Part shown: positions 9,188 through 18,031 of the stretch, one piece after another
Layout: the number at the start of each line of letters is the position of its first letter
How positions within the stretch are numbered: position 1 is the first letter of the stretch
From: Desulfovibrio intestinalis
GTDB taxonomy: Bacteria > Desulfobacterota > Desulfovibrionia > Desulfovibrionales > Desulfovibrionaceae
Reading direction: 5' to 3'
NCBI RefSeq assembly: GCF_014202345.1
Contig: NZ_JACHGO010000007.1
Span: 1 to 64,000 of the forward strand
Length of the DNA: 64,000 bases
Program-made: the position numbers and the translations under genes
The notes under the pieces: generated by a model
Told to the model about the DNA's origin: nothing
What the model saw: only the letters and a program-made list of their open reading frames with translations
Databases searched by the model: none

Positions 9188-9578
9188 AAAGGCCGTACTT
9201 TGCACTGAGAAGTGTGCCCGCTTCTTCCTATTCCTGTCACCACAGTGTTTCCCCACACCAATATCCAGCTATGCATGATGTAATGGTGAGAATAGCCTGC
9301 GGTTTGTCTGGTGGAAGGATTATCAGGCAGTCACATCCCGTTTGATGCCCCTCCTGCTGAGGAATCAGCTTTTGCTGCTCTGGACTGATTGCTGCGCAAA
9401 AGTAGCGACGTCTAGGATCAACACAGGCTGATCCTGGACCCGCCTTGATTATCCTACTGACACATGTGAAACGATTTATATTGCGGATGTAATAGAATCA
9501 CGCAACATGTGTCACCTATGGACACATTGCACAAGCCATCTACAGGTTCTAACTAGAGAATTTTAAAGTCAAGATCCC
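9188..9578. other. non-coding gap with a 10-bp inverted repeat
   Basis: No gene is visible. It contains a short hairpin (AGGATCA...TGATCCT, about 9415-9436) and a 10-bp inverted repeat TGACACATGT (9458-9467) / ACATGTGTCA (9505-9514) with a 37-base spacer. The repeat could be a remnant of a mobile-element end or a binding site; neither is demonstrated. Confidence 0.4.
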
Positions 9579-10238
9579 CTAATCAGTAGTTATTTTATAT
9601 AGCACACCATCACGATCAACGATGTTTAACGTATTAGATGCGTATTCTATTATATAGATAGAATCATCATCAATTTTTGCATTCTTAATGTATGTTTCAA
9701 CCCAATCTTTGTTTTTATTTATTTTTTCAATTTCCTCTTCCTGATACTTCCCATTGATATTGAATACTAATGACGGCCACTTATCTTTCTCCAAAACAAT
9801 AGTCAGTTGCCCATCTGGTTCTATTTGAGCAAAATATATTTCAGCTAATGATTTTATCCCTTTAGAGTGTATTTTTGATATTATACTGACTATATCTACC
9901 TTATTGCTGTTTACATTTTCGATAGAGAGCTTGTTATCATCTATAATAACAATGGCCTTACCAATTGTTATTGACCGCAGCTTGTCTATTTTTTTACTTA
10001 AAAATGAGATTATATTAAGGAAGACTACGGATATTATTAATAATATTATGTAGTACAGCATTGATATTTCATTGTTATATATAACACCGCCTATTACAGC
10101 ACCTAGCACAAAGTTCCCAAAAAAGTCTATTGGCGTCATTTGAGCCAATTGTGTTTTACCTGAAAAATTTAAATGAGCTATGACAATAGCGAAGCCTATT
10201 ACTATCTTGCATGTTACTATAATTAAATATTCGGTCAT
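9579..10238 (-). CDS. DUF421 (YetF-like) membrane protein
   Basis: A ~219-residue protein with an N-terminal membrane part (MTEYLIIVTCKIVIGFAIVI, then GNFVLGAVIGGVIYNN and YYIILLIISVVFLNIISFL) and a cytoplasmic C-terminal domain. The patterns TPIDFFGNFVLGAVIGG and ITIGKAIVIIDD fit DUF421/YetF, a family of unknown biochemical role. The gene is strikingly AT-rich, with many Ile, Asn and Lys codons, against GC-rich neighbours. This points to recent horizontal acquisition. No DUF3290 partner, common in other bacteria, is seen. Confidence 0.75.
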   Translation of the reverse strand: MTEYLIIVTCKIVIGFAIVIAHLNFSGKTQLAQMTPIDFFGNFVLGAVIGGVIYNNEISMLYYIILLIISVVFLNIISFLSKKIDKLRSITIGKAIVIIDDNKLSIENVNSNKVDIVSIISKIHSKGIKSLAEIYFAQIEPDGQLTIVLEKDKWPSLVFNINGKYQEEEIEKINKNKDWVETYIKNAKIDDDSIYIIEYASNTLNIVDRDGVLYKITTD

Positions 10239-10403
10239 TTCTTGCCCCTTTAATTATATTAATAATATTGTAGTATTCTTGTTTACCTTGATAAACTGAA
10301 TGCGGCTGCATAGGCTTTCCTGTGCAGCATAAAAAACCTCAAACAGCCTTCCCGCTTAGCCACTCAGAGCACAAACATCTCAACGAGCTAGCATTACCAT
10401 TTT

Positions 10404-10542
10404 TAGAGCATTAAACTTGAAAAAGATTGAATACTCTAGCTGCACAAGAGTGAAGCGCACAGCAACGCGGCGTGGATTCAGCCTGAAATCATATTTTATG
10501 GAAGAACGACAACTTTGAAATGCAATGTATTTTAAAGTTGCC
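10404..10542. repeat. dispersed repeat family C, copy 1
   Basis: A segment starting TTTAGAGCATTAAACTTG resembles 16887-17016 and, inverted, 44751-44857. Shared blocks are CTGCACAAGAGTG, GCGGCGTGGATTC and a terminal hairpin around TTGAAATGCA. It is non-coding and intergenic. Confidence 0.6.
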
Positions 10543-10590
10543 CTACCCCAGAAGGGGATTCATGAAGAGAAAGGGTATGCGAGTGCAAAT

Positions 10591-10630
10591 TAAAAAAAGG
10601 GCTGTCCTACATCTAGGACAGCCCTTTTTC
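10591..10630. terminator. intrinsic terminator of the haem-c operon
   Basis: A strong hairpin, AAGGGCTGTCCT and AGGACAGCCCTT around a six-base loop, flanked by A and T runs. It lies 15 bases beyond the stop of the gene at 10645 on the minus strand and can work in both directions. Confidence 0.88.
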
Positions 10631-10644
10631 ATACTCTGAAAGCT

Positions 10645-12234
10645 CTACTTCTCTACCCGGAAGGTATTGCTGATGATGGTCAGATCTTCCAGCACTTCCT
10701 GCGGCAGATGCCGGAATGGCGGCATGACCGTGCCGGGGTAGCCGTTGGTGATAACCTCAAGGGCACGGGCATGGGTCATTGCGAACTTTTGCAAGTCCGG
10801 GGGCGGGGGCAACAGGGTGTGCCCAAACTCCGTGATCTCGCCTGCAACACCGTGGCAGACCGAGCAGGTTTCAGCCCATACAAACATGGCCTCGCCTTCC
10901 GGCTCGCGGTCCGGCGGCACGTCGGCCTTGCCGTACATGTCAAAACGCTTGCCCATCGTATCCAGCACCATTTCAATCTTTTCGCGGTCATACAGGCGGA
11001 AGTAAGGCATACCTGAGCCGGGTACGCCGTCCCGCACGAGGGTGTATACATACTCCCTGTCGGCGCGAATGGCCGCAATATCCTCTGCAGGAATAAGCAG
11101 ACGCGCGGCCACTGGGCCGTCGCCCTTGCCTTCCAGCCCGTGGCAGGGGGCGCAAGCCTGATCGTAAATGGTGTCGCCGTTATCGTACACGGTCTTGAGC
11201 TTGAGGGCGTAAGCATCCAGCGAAGGCTGCCGGAAGGGATCCATAGTCTTGGCCCGCTCTGTACGATAAGCGTCGTTGGCAGCCTGTAGCGGATTGAGGG
11301 ATTCGTCCTGTATGAACTGGCGGCCCACCAGCATGGCCGCGAAGGCCAGAGGCAGCAGCCAGAGCAAACTGCGGGGCGCGGGCAGCGGCACGGGCCGCGG
11401 GGCTGCCTCTGAAGCTGACTGGCGGGGACGCAGCACCCACAAGACCAGCAGGGCGGCCAGCGCGCCCACTGTAAGCGCCGCTACTATGGTCCAGGTGAGT
11501 TCCGCAGCCACAGTAAACAGCAGAGGGATACCTATGAGGATCTGGGCCAGCGTTGCGCCGAAAACCCAGTTGCGCAAGCGCGGGGCTTTTTCCGGATTGT
11601 TGCGGGTTGAGAAAAAGAGCTGAAAAGCCGCGCCAAGCACAAGGGCTGCACCGATGACGTGCAGATAACGCAGCAGCCAGTGCGGGGCCAATGCGGGCAA
11701 TGTGGCAAAATCCTGCCCGCCCGACTGACCGAACTGGGCCCACAGATGCTGGCGTTCCATAAGAGCCAGCGCCCCGGTAAACACGGCAGGCACGGTGAGC
11801 AGCGCTCCCACGCCTATCACGCCGCAGAGCAGCGCCAGCCACGAGCGGCTTTCCATCGAATGGTTAAATCCGTCAATGAGCAGAAAGGCTACGATAAGCA
11901 GGGGTATCACCGCCAGCCAGGCATAGGCGAACAGCCCTGTGGTGGTGAAGAATGAGTAGGAATAACGTATTTGTATGAGCAACAGGGGCGCAATGCCCAA
12001 AACCACGGCCAGACTTTTGAGGCCCAGGTGGGTGTGCATGAATTTGCTGTTCCAGCTCTGCCCCGGCTGGTCGTTGTTCAGCCAGTCTTGCAAAAAAAAC
12101 ACAAGACCCAGCACCGCTGTACCGACGATAAGCAGCGCAAAAAGCAAATGCAGGCCAAAGGTCACAAAGAGCAGGCCATCGAGCCAACCGTCGGACAGGG
12201 GATGCAGGAGGAAGAGGTCAGTCCACTTGTTCAT
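10645..12234 (-). CDS. multi-pass membrane protein with two C-terminal c-type haem domains, bd-oxidase-associated
   Basis: About 529 residues. The start at 12234 (MNKWTDLFLLHP) lies two bases after the upstream stop; the open frame continues into the upstream gene and gives nonsense there. The N-terminal ~350 residues hold about eight to nine hydrophobic helices (for example LLFVTFGLHLLFALLIVGTA), distantly like a cytochrome bd subunit. Two haem-c motifs follow, CAPCH and CSVCH, in domains resembling class I cytochromes c (CHGLEGKGDG; MPPFRHLP with a possible Met ligand). It would pass electrons between periplasmic cytochromes and a membrane haem centre. Exact subunit role is inference. Confidence 0.65.
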   Translation of the reverse strand: MNKWTDLFLLHPLSDGWLDGLLFVTFGLHLLFALLIVGTAVLGLVFFLQDWLNNDQPGQSWNSKFMHTHLGLKSLAVVLGIAPLLLIQIRYSYSFFTTTGLFAYAWLAVIPLLIVAFLLIDGFNHSMESRSWLALLCGVIGVGALLTVPAVFTGALALMERQHLWAQFGQSGGQDFATLPALAPHWLLRYLHVIGAALVLGAAFQLFFSTRNNPEKAPRLRNWVFGATLAQILIGIPLLFTVAAELTWTIVAALTVGALAALLVLWVLRPRQSASEAAPRPVPLPAPRSLLWLLPLAFAAMLVGRQFIQDESLNPLQAANDAYRTERAKTMDPFRQPSLDAYALKLKTVYDNGDTIYDQACAPCHGLEGKGDGPVAARLLIPAEDIAAIRADREYVYTLVRDGVPGSGMPYFRLYDREKIEMVLDTMGKRFDMYGKADVPPDREPEGEAMFVWAETCSVCHGVAGEITEFGHTLLPPPPDLQKFAMTHARALEVITNGYPGTVMPPFRHLPQEVLEDLTIISNTFRVEK

Positions 12235-12236
12235 GG

Positions 12237-13628
12237 CTACTTCGCCTCCCTGCCCGCTGCATGGGCTGCCGGAGTTTTCGGCGCCTGCGGGATCTTGATA
12301 TAACCCTGCTCTGTTCCGAGCATATAGATATAGTTGGCCAGCAGCAGGCGCTCCGATTCCGATCCGGTAAAGGGCGTCATGAAGGGACCGAGGTTTTCCG
12401 TGATGTCCACAATGGCATTGAGGCTGTCCAGCGTACGCCCGGCCACGCGAATGCCGATATTGTTCAGTCCGCCTTTGACCGTGGTGTGGCACACCCCGCA
12501 ATTGGCGGCAAACAGGGCCTGCCCTGCCACCATATCAGGCGGCAGCTTGCCGCTGTCATCAACCCAGCGCATGCGCGGCAGATAATTCTCGTTCTTTTCA
12601 TCAAGGGCCAGCTTTTCCACCAGCGGCACCTGATTGGCGTACATATAGCCGGGCAGCAGATACGGCCCGCGCACAAATTCGCGAATGCGCTCAAATTCCA
12701 TAACCATAAATACGCACAGCAGAATGGCCGGAATGCAGAGAATGCGGCTTATAATGGGCCAGCGCAGTACAGCGACCAGCCCCGTGAGGCAAAGCACCCC
12801 GACACCCACGGCATTAAGGGTGGGCAAAAAGTCCGGCAGTTGCGACATGTAGGAGGTGGCGACCGCGAACTTCCAGTGGGTCAGATAGGTCATTGGAATG
12901 CGGGAGAAGTAAACCCACGCGCTGACCCCGGCCACGGCCACACAGCCCAGAAACACACCGCCAGCCAGCCGCAGGGCGCTGCCGCGCTCCTGCTGCGTGC
13001 CTTTGAAGCGCCAGGCAATCCAGGCCGCAAGCAACAATGAGCCAATGCCCAGCCCCGCCGCCAGCCGCAGAAACACCTGGGGCACAAAGGTGGGGTTGTA
13101 GTAAGCCTGATCGAAAGTCTGCCCCCAGGGCCAGCCGGCAGGCGTGAGCATAAAGCCCAGAATGCCCGAGATTAGGATGGCCGAAATGACGGCCATGACC
13201 ACATAGCCCCAGCCAAGGGCGGTCAGGCGGCCCGGGTGCTTTTCCGCCAGTTTGTCCCACAGGTAGTAGTAAAAAAGCAGCAGAATGACTTCTGAGGTAA
13301 AGGCTCCCCACTCAATGAACCAGGGCCAGAAAAAGAGGTGGATGAGTGAGCCGATGCCCTCAGGCGCAAGAATGCCCGTGATAAACCAGATGCCCACGCC
13401 CGTCACCGCACCCACGGAAGTGATAACCACCACCACAGGCCCCAGCAAGCTGCGGGTTATGCGTGCCCAGTGCGGCCCCTTGCCCATATACGTCAGGGTT
13501 TGAAAAAGAATGAGCATGGTCATGAGGCCAATGGCCAGACCGTGACTTATGACGACATGCAACACGGCGTCCAGCGCGATGGTCATGCCATCGCCGAGAC
13601 CCGGTATGTGCAATATGGGAAAAATCAT
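12237..13628 (-). CDS. cytochrome bd subunit I-like membrane protein with fused c-type haem
   Basis: About 463 residues with some nine hydrophobic segments. An early helix has His24 and His29 (AVLHVVISHG). The stretch IGSLIHLFFWPWFIEWGAFTSEVILLLFYYYLWDKL-like region (cut here into its key residues Glu106, Glu113 and the closing LWDKL) recalls the Glu-rich helix of CydA. A single CGVCH motif (Cys377, Cys380, His381) near the C-terminus marks a fused cytochrome c domain. Members of the bd superfamily with fused haem c are thought to use cytochrome c rather than quinol. Flanked by the TsdA-like gene and the dihaem partner with two-base gaps, so the three are one transcript. Confidence 0.65.
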   Translation of the reverse strand: MIFPILHIPGLGDGMTIALDAVLHVVISHGLAIGLMTMLILFQTLTYMGKGPHWARITRSLLGPVVVVITSVGAVTGVGIWFITGILAPEGIGSLIHLFFWPWFIEWGAFTSEVILLLFYYYLWDKLAEKHPGRLTALGWGYVVMAVISAILISGILGFMLTPAGWPWGQTFDQAYYNPTFVPQVFLRLAAGLGIGSLLLAAWIAWRFKGTQQERGSALRLAGGVFLGCVAVAGVSAWVYFSRIPMTYLTHWKFAVATSYMSQLPDFLPTLNAVGVGVLCLTGLVAVLRWPIISRILCIPAILLCVFMVMEFERIREFVRGPYLLPGYMYANQVPLVEKLALDEKNENYLPRMRWVDDSGKLPPDMVAGQALFAANCGVCHTTVKGGLNNIGIRVAGRTLDSLNAIVDITENLGPFMTPFTGSESERLLLANYIYMLGTEQGYIKIPQAPKTPAAHAAGREAK

Positions 13629-13630
13629 GG

Positions 13631-14512
13631 CTACTTCCCTTCCGTCAGGGGGATGAGCCGCTCGATCTTGTCAGGATGCGTGGGCACGAACTTGGGCCGG
13701 GGCTGTTCGTGTATGTAGCCCGCCACGTCCAGCGCCTCTTCCTGCGTAAGGGAAGGCGCGTTCTTGGGCATAAAGCGCCATGCGAATATGGACAGGGTAC
13801 GCACCCGGTGCATGCCTGCGCCGTCGTTGTACGAATCGTCGCCCCACACGGGCGGGGCAATGTCTGTGCCTTCGCCGTTGGGGCCGTGGCAGCGGGCGCA
13901 CACGTCCTTATAGACTTTTTCACCGTTGGCAGCATCGGGCTTGTGGGGATTGTCCATACTTTCGGGAATGGCCCAGGGCAGTTTGGCGTATATGGGAATA
14001 TCCTTGGATATCCATTGCAGATAGACCAGCAGAGACTGGATGATCTGTCCGTCCAGCGGCGGCGGCGTTCCGTTCATGCTACGGTCAAAACAGCCCTGAA
14101 TGCGAATGCCGAGGTCTACAGTATATTCATTGCGGTCACGGTAACGCGGATAGGTGGCCCCTACCCCTACCAGCGAGAAGCTCTCCATAGACCTGCCGCC
14201 TTCAAAATGGCAGCTGGAACAGGAGAGTTTGCTGTCTTTGCTGACGTATTCCCCGGCGTACTTGCTGGTTTCCGTCATGATCTTGTAGCCCAGCATAACT
14301 TCGGCCCGGATGCTTTCCGGCGCGTCTTCGGGTCGCGGCGGGTTGAACAGGGCTTGCGCCGCTGGCACGGCCACCCTTTTGGCCGCCGCTTCGGAGTCCA
14401 TAGCCACCCGCTTGATGGTGAGCGTTGAACCGAAGAAAGAGAGCACCCACACACCAAAGACAAGCAATATGGCCGCCAGAGCAAGGCCCAGATATACGCC
14501 ACGGTTTTTCAT
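13631..14512 (-). CDS. dihaem cytochrome c, thiosulfate dehydrogenase (TsdA)-like, membrane-anchored
   Basis: About 293 residues with an uncleaved-looking N-terminal helix (LALAAILLVFGVWVLSFFG). Two haem-c motifs are present: CSSCH (Cys98-His102) and CARCH (Cys205-His209). Between them lies RIQGCFDRSMNG, and in TsdA enzymes the Cys of this motif (here Cys141) is an axial ligand of the active-site haem. TsdA oxidises thiosulfate to tetrathionate or runs the reverse reaction. It is the first gene of the haem-c operon and could feed electrons to, or draw them from, the two bd-like membrane subunits. Substrate is inferred. Confidence 0.7.
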   Translation of the reverse strand: MKNRGVYLGLALAAILLVFGVWVLSFFGSTLTIKRVAMDSEAAAKRVAVPAAQALFNPPRPEDAPESIRAEVMLGYKIMTETSKYAGEYVSKDSKLSCSSCHFEGGRSMESFSLVGVGATYPRYRDRNEYTVDLGIRIQGCFDRSMNGTPPPLDGQIIQSLLVYLQWISKDIPIYAKLPWAIPESMDNPHKPDAANGEKVYKDVCARCHGPNGEGTDIAPPVWGDDSYNDGAGMHRVRTLSIFAWRFMPKNAPSLTQEEALDVAGYIHEQPRPKFVPTHPDKIERLIPLTEGK

Positions 14513-14870
14513 GACAACTCCTGCAGGGGCACGATTCAGCCCGCCCCGGTATGTATGAACTCAATACTTTGTAATTTAGTATGAATATGTTCTCACCCCG
14601 AATGCAGGCTTAATGAGAAATATTCAGTGTATGAATTTCAAAAATACAGAACATTGTCAACAGCACTTCAAAAAAAACGCTATATTTTCGTATAGCTGTA
14701 AACAATATTTATAAAGAAAGAACAGAGGTGCAATGCGGTGCATGAATATTGTTGCATATATATGTTGCAGCAAGCAAATATGGCGGTTTGGGGAACGCCT
14801 GGGCGGCGGGGAATTGGTTGCCGCGTGTAGCGCGAGGCTGGAGAGAGGGGCGTTGCGTTCGTGAAGTGAT
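14513..14870. other. AT-rich upstream region of the haem-c operon
   Basis: No gene is supported. On the minus strand a TTGACA hexamer (14655-14660) could be a -35 element but no convincing -10 follows. The AT-rich stretch 14560-14760 probably holds the operon's promoter. Confidence 0.4.
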
Positions 14871-15935
14871 TCGTGCCCTGCGGGCACGGAGGGTTTTCCA
14901 CGTATGTTGGTTGGCCGCCTGCGCGGCGCGTGGCAAGGTGGGAGTGGCTGCGGGCGCATAGAAGAATGGCGTCGCTTTTATGAAACCATTTGTACCCTGC
15001 GGATACGACGTCTTTCCTTCTCTTTATTTCTGCCGCCTGCGCGGCGTGCGGCAGAAGGGGCCTGTTAGGGGCTGCCGCCCCTTCGAGGCCCCCTCTGCAC
15101 TCCCCCCGAACAACCCCGCTGGGCTTTCGTATCTCTCCACTCCCACGGGGTAGCCTTCAAGGGCTTTCCAAATTCTATCATTTCCCGAGGGCTGCGCGGC
15201 TTTTACTTCGGGAGCTTCCTCGCTTCGCTCGGCGATCTCCCTTCGCACCGCGCAATGCCATCGGGCGCTTTCGCGTTGCATATCAGCTTTGAGCATCTGG
15301 ACGCTTGGGGTTGATGTTGCAAGCTGAGAGAAGAGGCCAATAATGTTTATTGCGTAAAGAATGACCTCGGCACGCGCTGTTTCTCAGACAAGGAACAGGC
15401 CATTGCCGGGGGCGGCGTCATAAAGAACCGAAGCCGACACGTCGGCGAGGTTCGTGCGTAGCCGCTCCCCCAAAAGATACTTGGCGGTCGAGGTCGAACA
15501 GGGGGTGCTTCGGGGGGATGCAAGGGGGGCCCAAACAACATAAGCAAAAAGCCCCCGTGCCCGCAGGGCACAACACGCGTATCTCAATGGCTAGCCCCAA
15601 ACTTTCGTGCCACGCCAATCAGACGCTCCAGTCCCCCCATACAACGCCAAAGCGCCCTATGGCATTGCGCGGCGCGTAGGGAGATCGCCCGACCAAGGGG
15701 AGGGAAGCTCCCGCAGCAATCGCCGCGCAGCCCTCGAAGAATGGTGGAATTGGGAAAGCCCTTGAAGGCTCACTCGTAGAAATGGAGATATATGGAAAAC
15801 CCAGCGGGGTCGTCCGGGGGGAGTGCAGAGGGGGACTCGGAGGGGCGGCAGCCCCTAACAGGCCCCCTCGCCGCCCGCTGCATAGGCGGCCCAAACAACA
15901 TAAGCAAAAAAGCCCCCGTGCCCGCAGGGCACAAA
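14871..15935. repeat. cluster of repeat family A copies (two near full length, two fragments)
   Basis: Fragment at 14871-14960 (minus orientation), near-full copy at 14990-15285 (minus), right-end fragment at 15527-15575 (plus) and near-full copy at 15640-15935 (plus). Marks of the family are a left block TGGCATTGCGCGGCGCG, an inner block CCCTTGAAGGCT, a GGGGAGTGCAGAGGG block, a hairpin-rich core GGGGCGGCAGCCCC and a right-end palindrome GTGCCCGCAGGGCAC. Reading frames are not conserved: the 15640 copy has a TAG after six codons. The region is therefore treated as non-coding. Confidence 0.8.
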
Positions 15936-16014
15936 AGGCTTTATAAAGGCGACTTTATTCTTTTCCAGCCCCGGCTGTCCCCACCACGAAAGCCTTCAAT
16001 GAAGAATCCGCACG

Positions 16015-16839
16015 TTAAAAATCGAGCGTGATTTTCTCGCGTCCCACGGCGATACGGTTTTTCTTAAAACCGTAGCTGCGGGCATAGCGGGCCAGTTCTT
16101 CGAAATGAGAGACGGTTTCACTGACGGCGTGGGCATCGGAACCAAAGCTGATGGCCAAACCAAGATCAGCGGCGATCCGCATGATGGCAGGGCCGGGGTA
16201 CGGTTCGTTGAAGGTTTTGCGCAGTCCGGCAGAGGAAACTTCCATTGCCGTATCAGAATCGCGCATGGCGGCAAGTGCCCTGGCGATGAGATCAAGACTG
16301 CCGGGCTGTTTCAGCCACGCCTGAAAGTCGTCGTAGCAGCAGACCTTGATGAAATCGGGGTGGGCAACCACGTCCACCAATCCGCTGGAAGCAAGCCGGG
16401 CCATTTCTTCATAATAGGCGGTAAAACGCGCAAAACGCTGCGGCTGAGTAAAATCAGCCGCCCAGCTGCGGGGCGACCCCACAGGCACGTCATGCACAAA
16501 ATGCAGACCGCCAATCACATAGTCAAAGGGATAGAGGCCCAGAATGTTTTTCATCCAAGCCATATTGACAGGCAGCCAGTCCAGCTCCATGCCGAGCAGC
16601 ACCTGAGGGCTGCCGGAAGGCACGTTTTGCTTGAGAGCCAGCACCGCCTCTACATAGGCGGGAAAGGTAACGCTGAGATCGCCGGTATACAACGGGCAGG
16701 CATAGCCGGGAGGCAGGGGTGAATGCTCTGAAAGGCCGTACCAGTCAAGCTGGCTGCCCCTGGCTGCCTCGTACATGTCGGCAACAGTGTCGCGCCCGTG
16801 AGCAGCCAGGGTGTGATTATGCAGATCCGCGCGTATCAT
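16015..16839 (-). CDS. PHP-family histidinol-phosphatase-like hydrolase
   Basis: A metal-dependent phosphoesterase of the PHP superfamily. The N-terminal motif DLHNHT, the GLSEHSP segment, GMELDW, GGLHFVHD, VDVVAHPDFIK, MEVSSAG and SFGSDAHA are the expected metal-binding blocks. Length (~274 residues) and arrangement match the HisK/HisJ histidinol phosphatases of histidine biosynthesis. hisI and hisG lie about 4 kb away but are not in the same operon, so the histidinol-phosphate role is likely, not proven. Confidence 0.8.
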   Translation of the reverse strand: MIRADLHNHTLAAHGRDTVADMYEAARGSQLDWYGLSEHSPLPPGYACPLYTGDLSVTFPAYVEAVLALKQNVPSGSPQVLLGMELDWLPVNMAWMKNILGLYPFDYVIGGLHFVHDVPVGSPRSWAADFTQPQRFARFTAYYEEMARLASSGLVDVVAHPDFIKVCCYDDFQAWLKQPGSLDLIARALAAMRDSDTAMEVSSAGLRKTFNEPYPGPAIMRIAADLGLAISFGSDAHAVSETVSHFEELARYARSYGFKKNRIAVGREKITLDF

Positions 16840-16886
16840 GCCTCACTCATACTCCCAAGTTGAAGCAAAGGCCACCCTGCAAAGAC

Positions 16887-17016
16887 TGGAGCATTTTACC
16901 CTTAACAAGTTGAAATACCCTGAGGCTGCACAAGAGTGCAGCGCGGCGTGGACTCTGCCGAAAAGCGGTTTTCGGCAGAATGGCAACATTGAAATGCAGT
17001 GCATTTCAATGTTGCT
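16887..17016. repeat. dispersed repeat family C, copy 2
   Basis: It fills nearly the whole gap between the PHP gene and ribF. It has two perfect hairpins: CTGCCGAAAA...TTTTCGGCAG (about 16956-16978) and GCAACATTGAAATGCA / TGCATTTCAATGTTGC (about 16983-17015). The last hairpin ends just beyond the ribF stop and may also act as its 3' end, though no T run follows. Confidence 0.65.
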
Positions 17017-17021
17017 CGACT

Positions 17022-17960
17022 CTAAAGACGAATAAAGGCCGCCAGAATGCGCCGCGCGTGGTCGACGTCAGCCGCGATCTGTTCTTTGAGGGCATCCACG
17101 GAGTCAAAGCGCTTTTCTCCCCGCAGGTGTTCCACAAAATCCAGCCGCATGGCCTGACCGTAAAAATCCCGCCCGCCTTCAAGCAGGAAGGTTTCTACAG
17201 TAAGCTCGTTGTCGCCGAAGGTGGGTTTGCGCCCGATGCAGGTAACGGCGGGCCATGTATGGCCGTCTGCGCCTGCGGGGGTTGCGAGCGTGGCATAGAC
17301 CCCTTCGGTGGGAATGACCACCTGCGGACGTGCCAGATTGGCCGTGGGAAAACCCAGTCCCGCGCCGCGCCCGTCACCGTGCACAACCTCGCCGCTGAAA
17401 CCGTGAAAACGGCCAAGCAGGCGGGCAGCCTCACGCACATCGCCCTCGCCGATAAGCTTGCGCAGCGTTGTGGAGCTGACCACAGTGCCGTCCACAACCA
17501 CAGGGGCCAGCTGCTCGACGCTAAACCCGGCGTCCTCGCCCAGGCGGCGCAGCGTATCTACATGTCCGCCACGGTCGCGGCCCAGGGTGAAGTCGTAGCC
17601 GACAACCAGATGGCGCAGATTCAAAGGCGCAAGAAAGGCCTGAACAAAACTGTTGGCATCGTGGGCGGCCAGTTCCGGGGTAAAGGGAAGCTCCAGCACA
17701 TGCTGCACCCCAAGGGCTTCCAGCAGCGTAAAGCGTTCCTCGCGCGTCGTCAGGGGCATATGCCCAAGCTGGGGCGCAACCACCTGCCGCGGGTGCGGCC
17801 AGAAGGTCATGACCACGGGGGTCAGCTTTTCGCTGGCGCACACATCCAGCGTGTGCCGGATAAGTGCCTGATGCCCAAGGTGCACACCGTCAAAATTGCC
17901 GATGGTCAGGCCGCTGTTTTCGAGAAAACTCAATTCTTCAATGGAATGTGCGATATTCAT
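17022..17960 (-). CDS. ribF: bifunctional riboflavin kinase/FAD synthetase
   Basis: Converts riboflavin to FMN and then FAD. The N-terminal adenylyltransferase domain has TIGNFDGVHLGHQAL and VVGYDFTLGRDRGG; the C-terminal flavokinase domain has GEVVHGDGRGAGLGFPTANL and GVYAT. About 312 residues. The ATG at 17960 is chosen over an in-frame TTG five codons upstream. Confidence 0.95.
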   Translation of the reverse strand: MNIAHSIEELSFLENSGLTIGNFDGVHLGHQALIRHTLDVCASEKLTPVVMTFWPHPRQVVAPQLGHMPLTTREERFTLLEALGVQHVLELPFTPELAAHDANSFVQAFLAPLNLRHLVVGYDFTLGRDRGGHVDTLRRLGEDAGFSVEQLAPVVVDGTVVSSTTLRKLIGEGDVREAARLLGRFHGFSGEVVHGDGRGAGLGFPTANLARPQVVIPTEGVYATLATPAGADGHTWPAVTCIGRKPTFGDNELTVETFLLEGGRDFYGQAMRLDFVEHLRGEKRFDSVDALKEQIAADVDHARRILAAFIRL

Positions 17961-18031
17961 ATCTGCCGGTTCCAAGGCAAGGCGTCAGCGCAGTAAGGCC
18001 CCGTATAACCGGGTCCCGCGCGCTGACGGCC

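Noticed and set aside
12235-12501. N-terminal extension of the gene at 10645 into the upstream gene
   Set aside because: The added 89 residues overlap the previous coding region and look like out-of-frame translation. ATG 12234 gives a membrane protein start.
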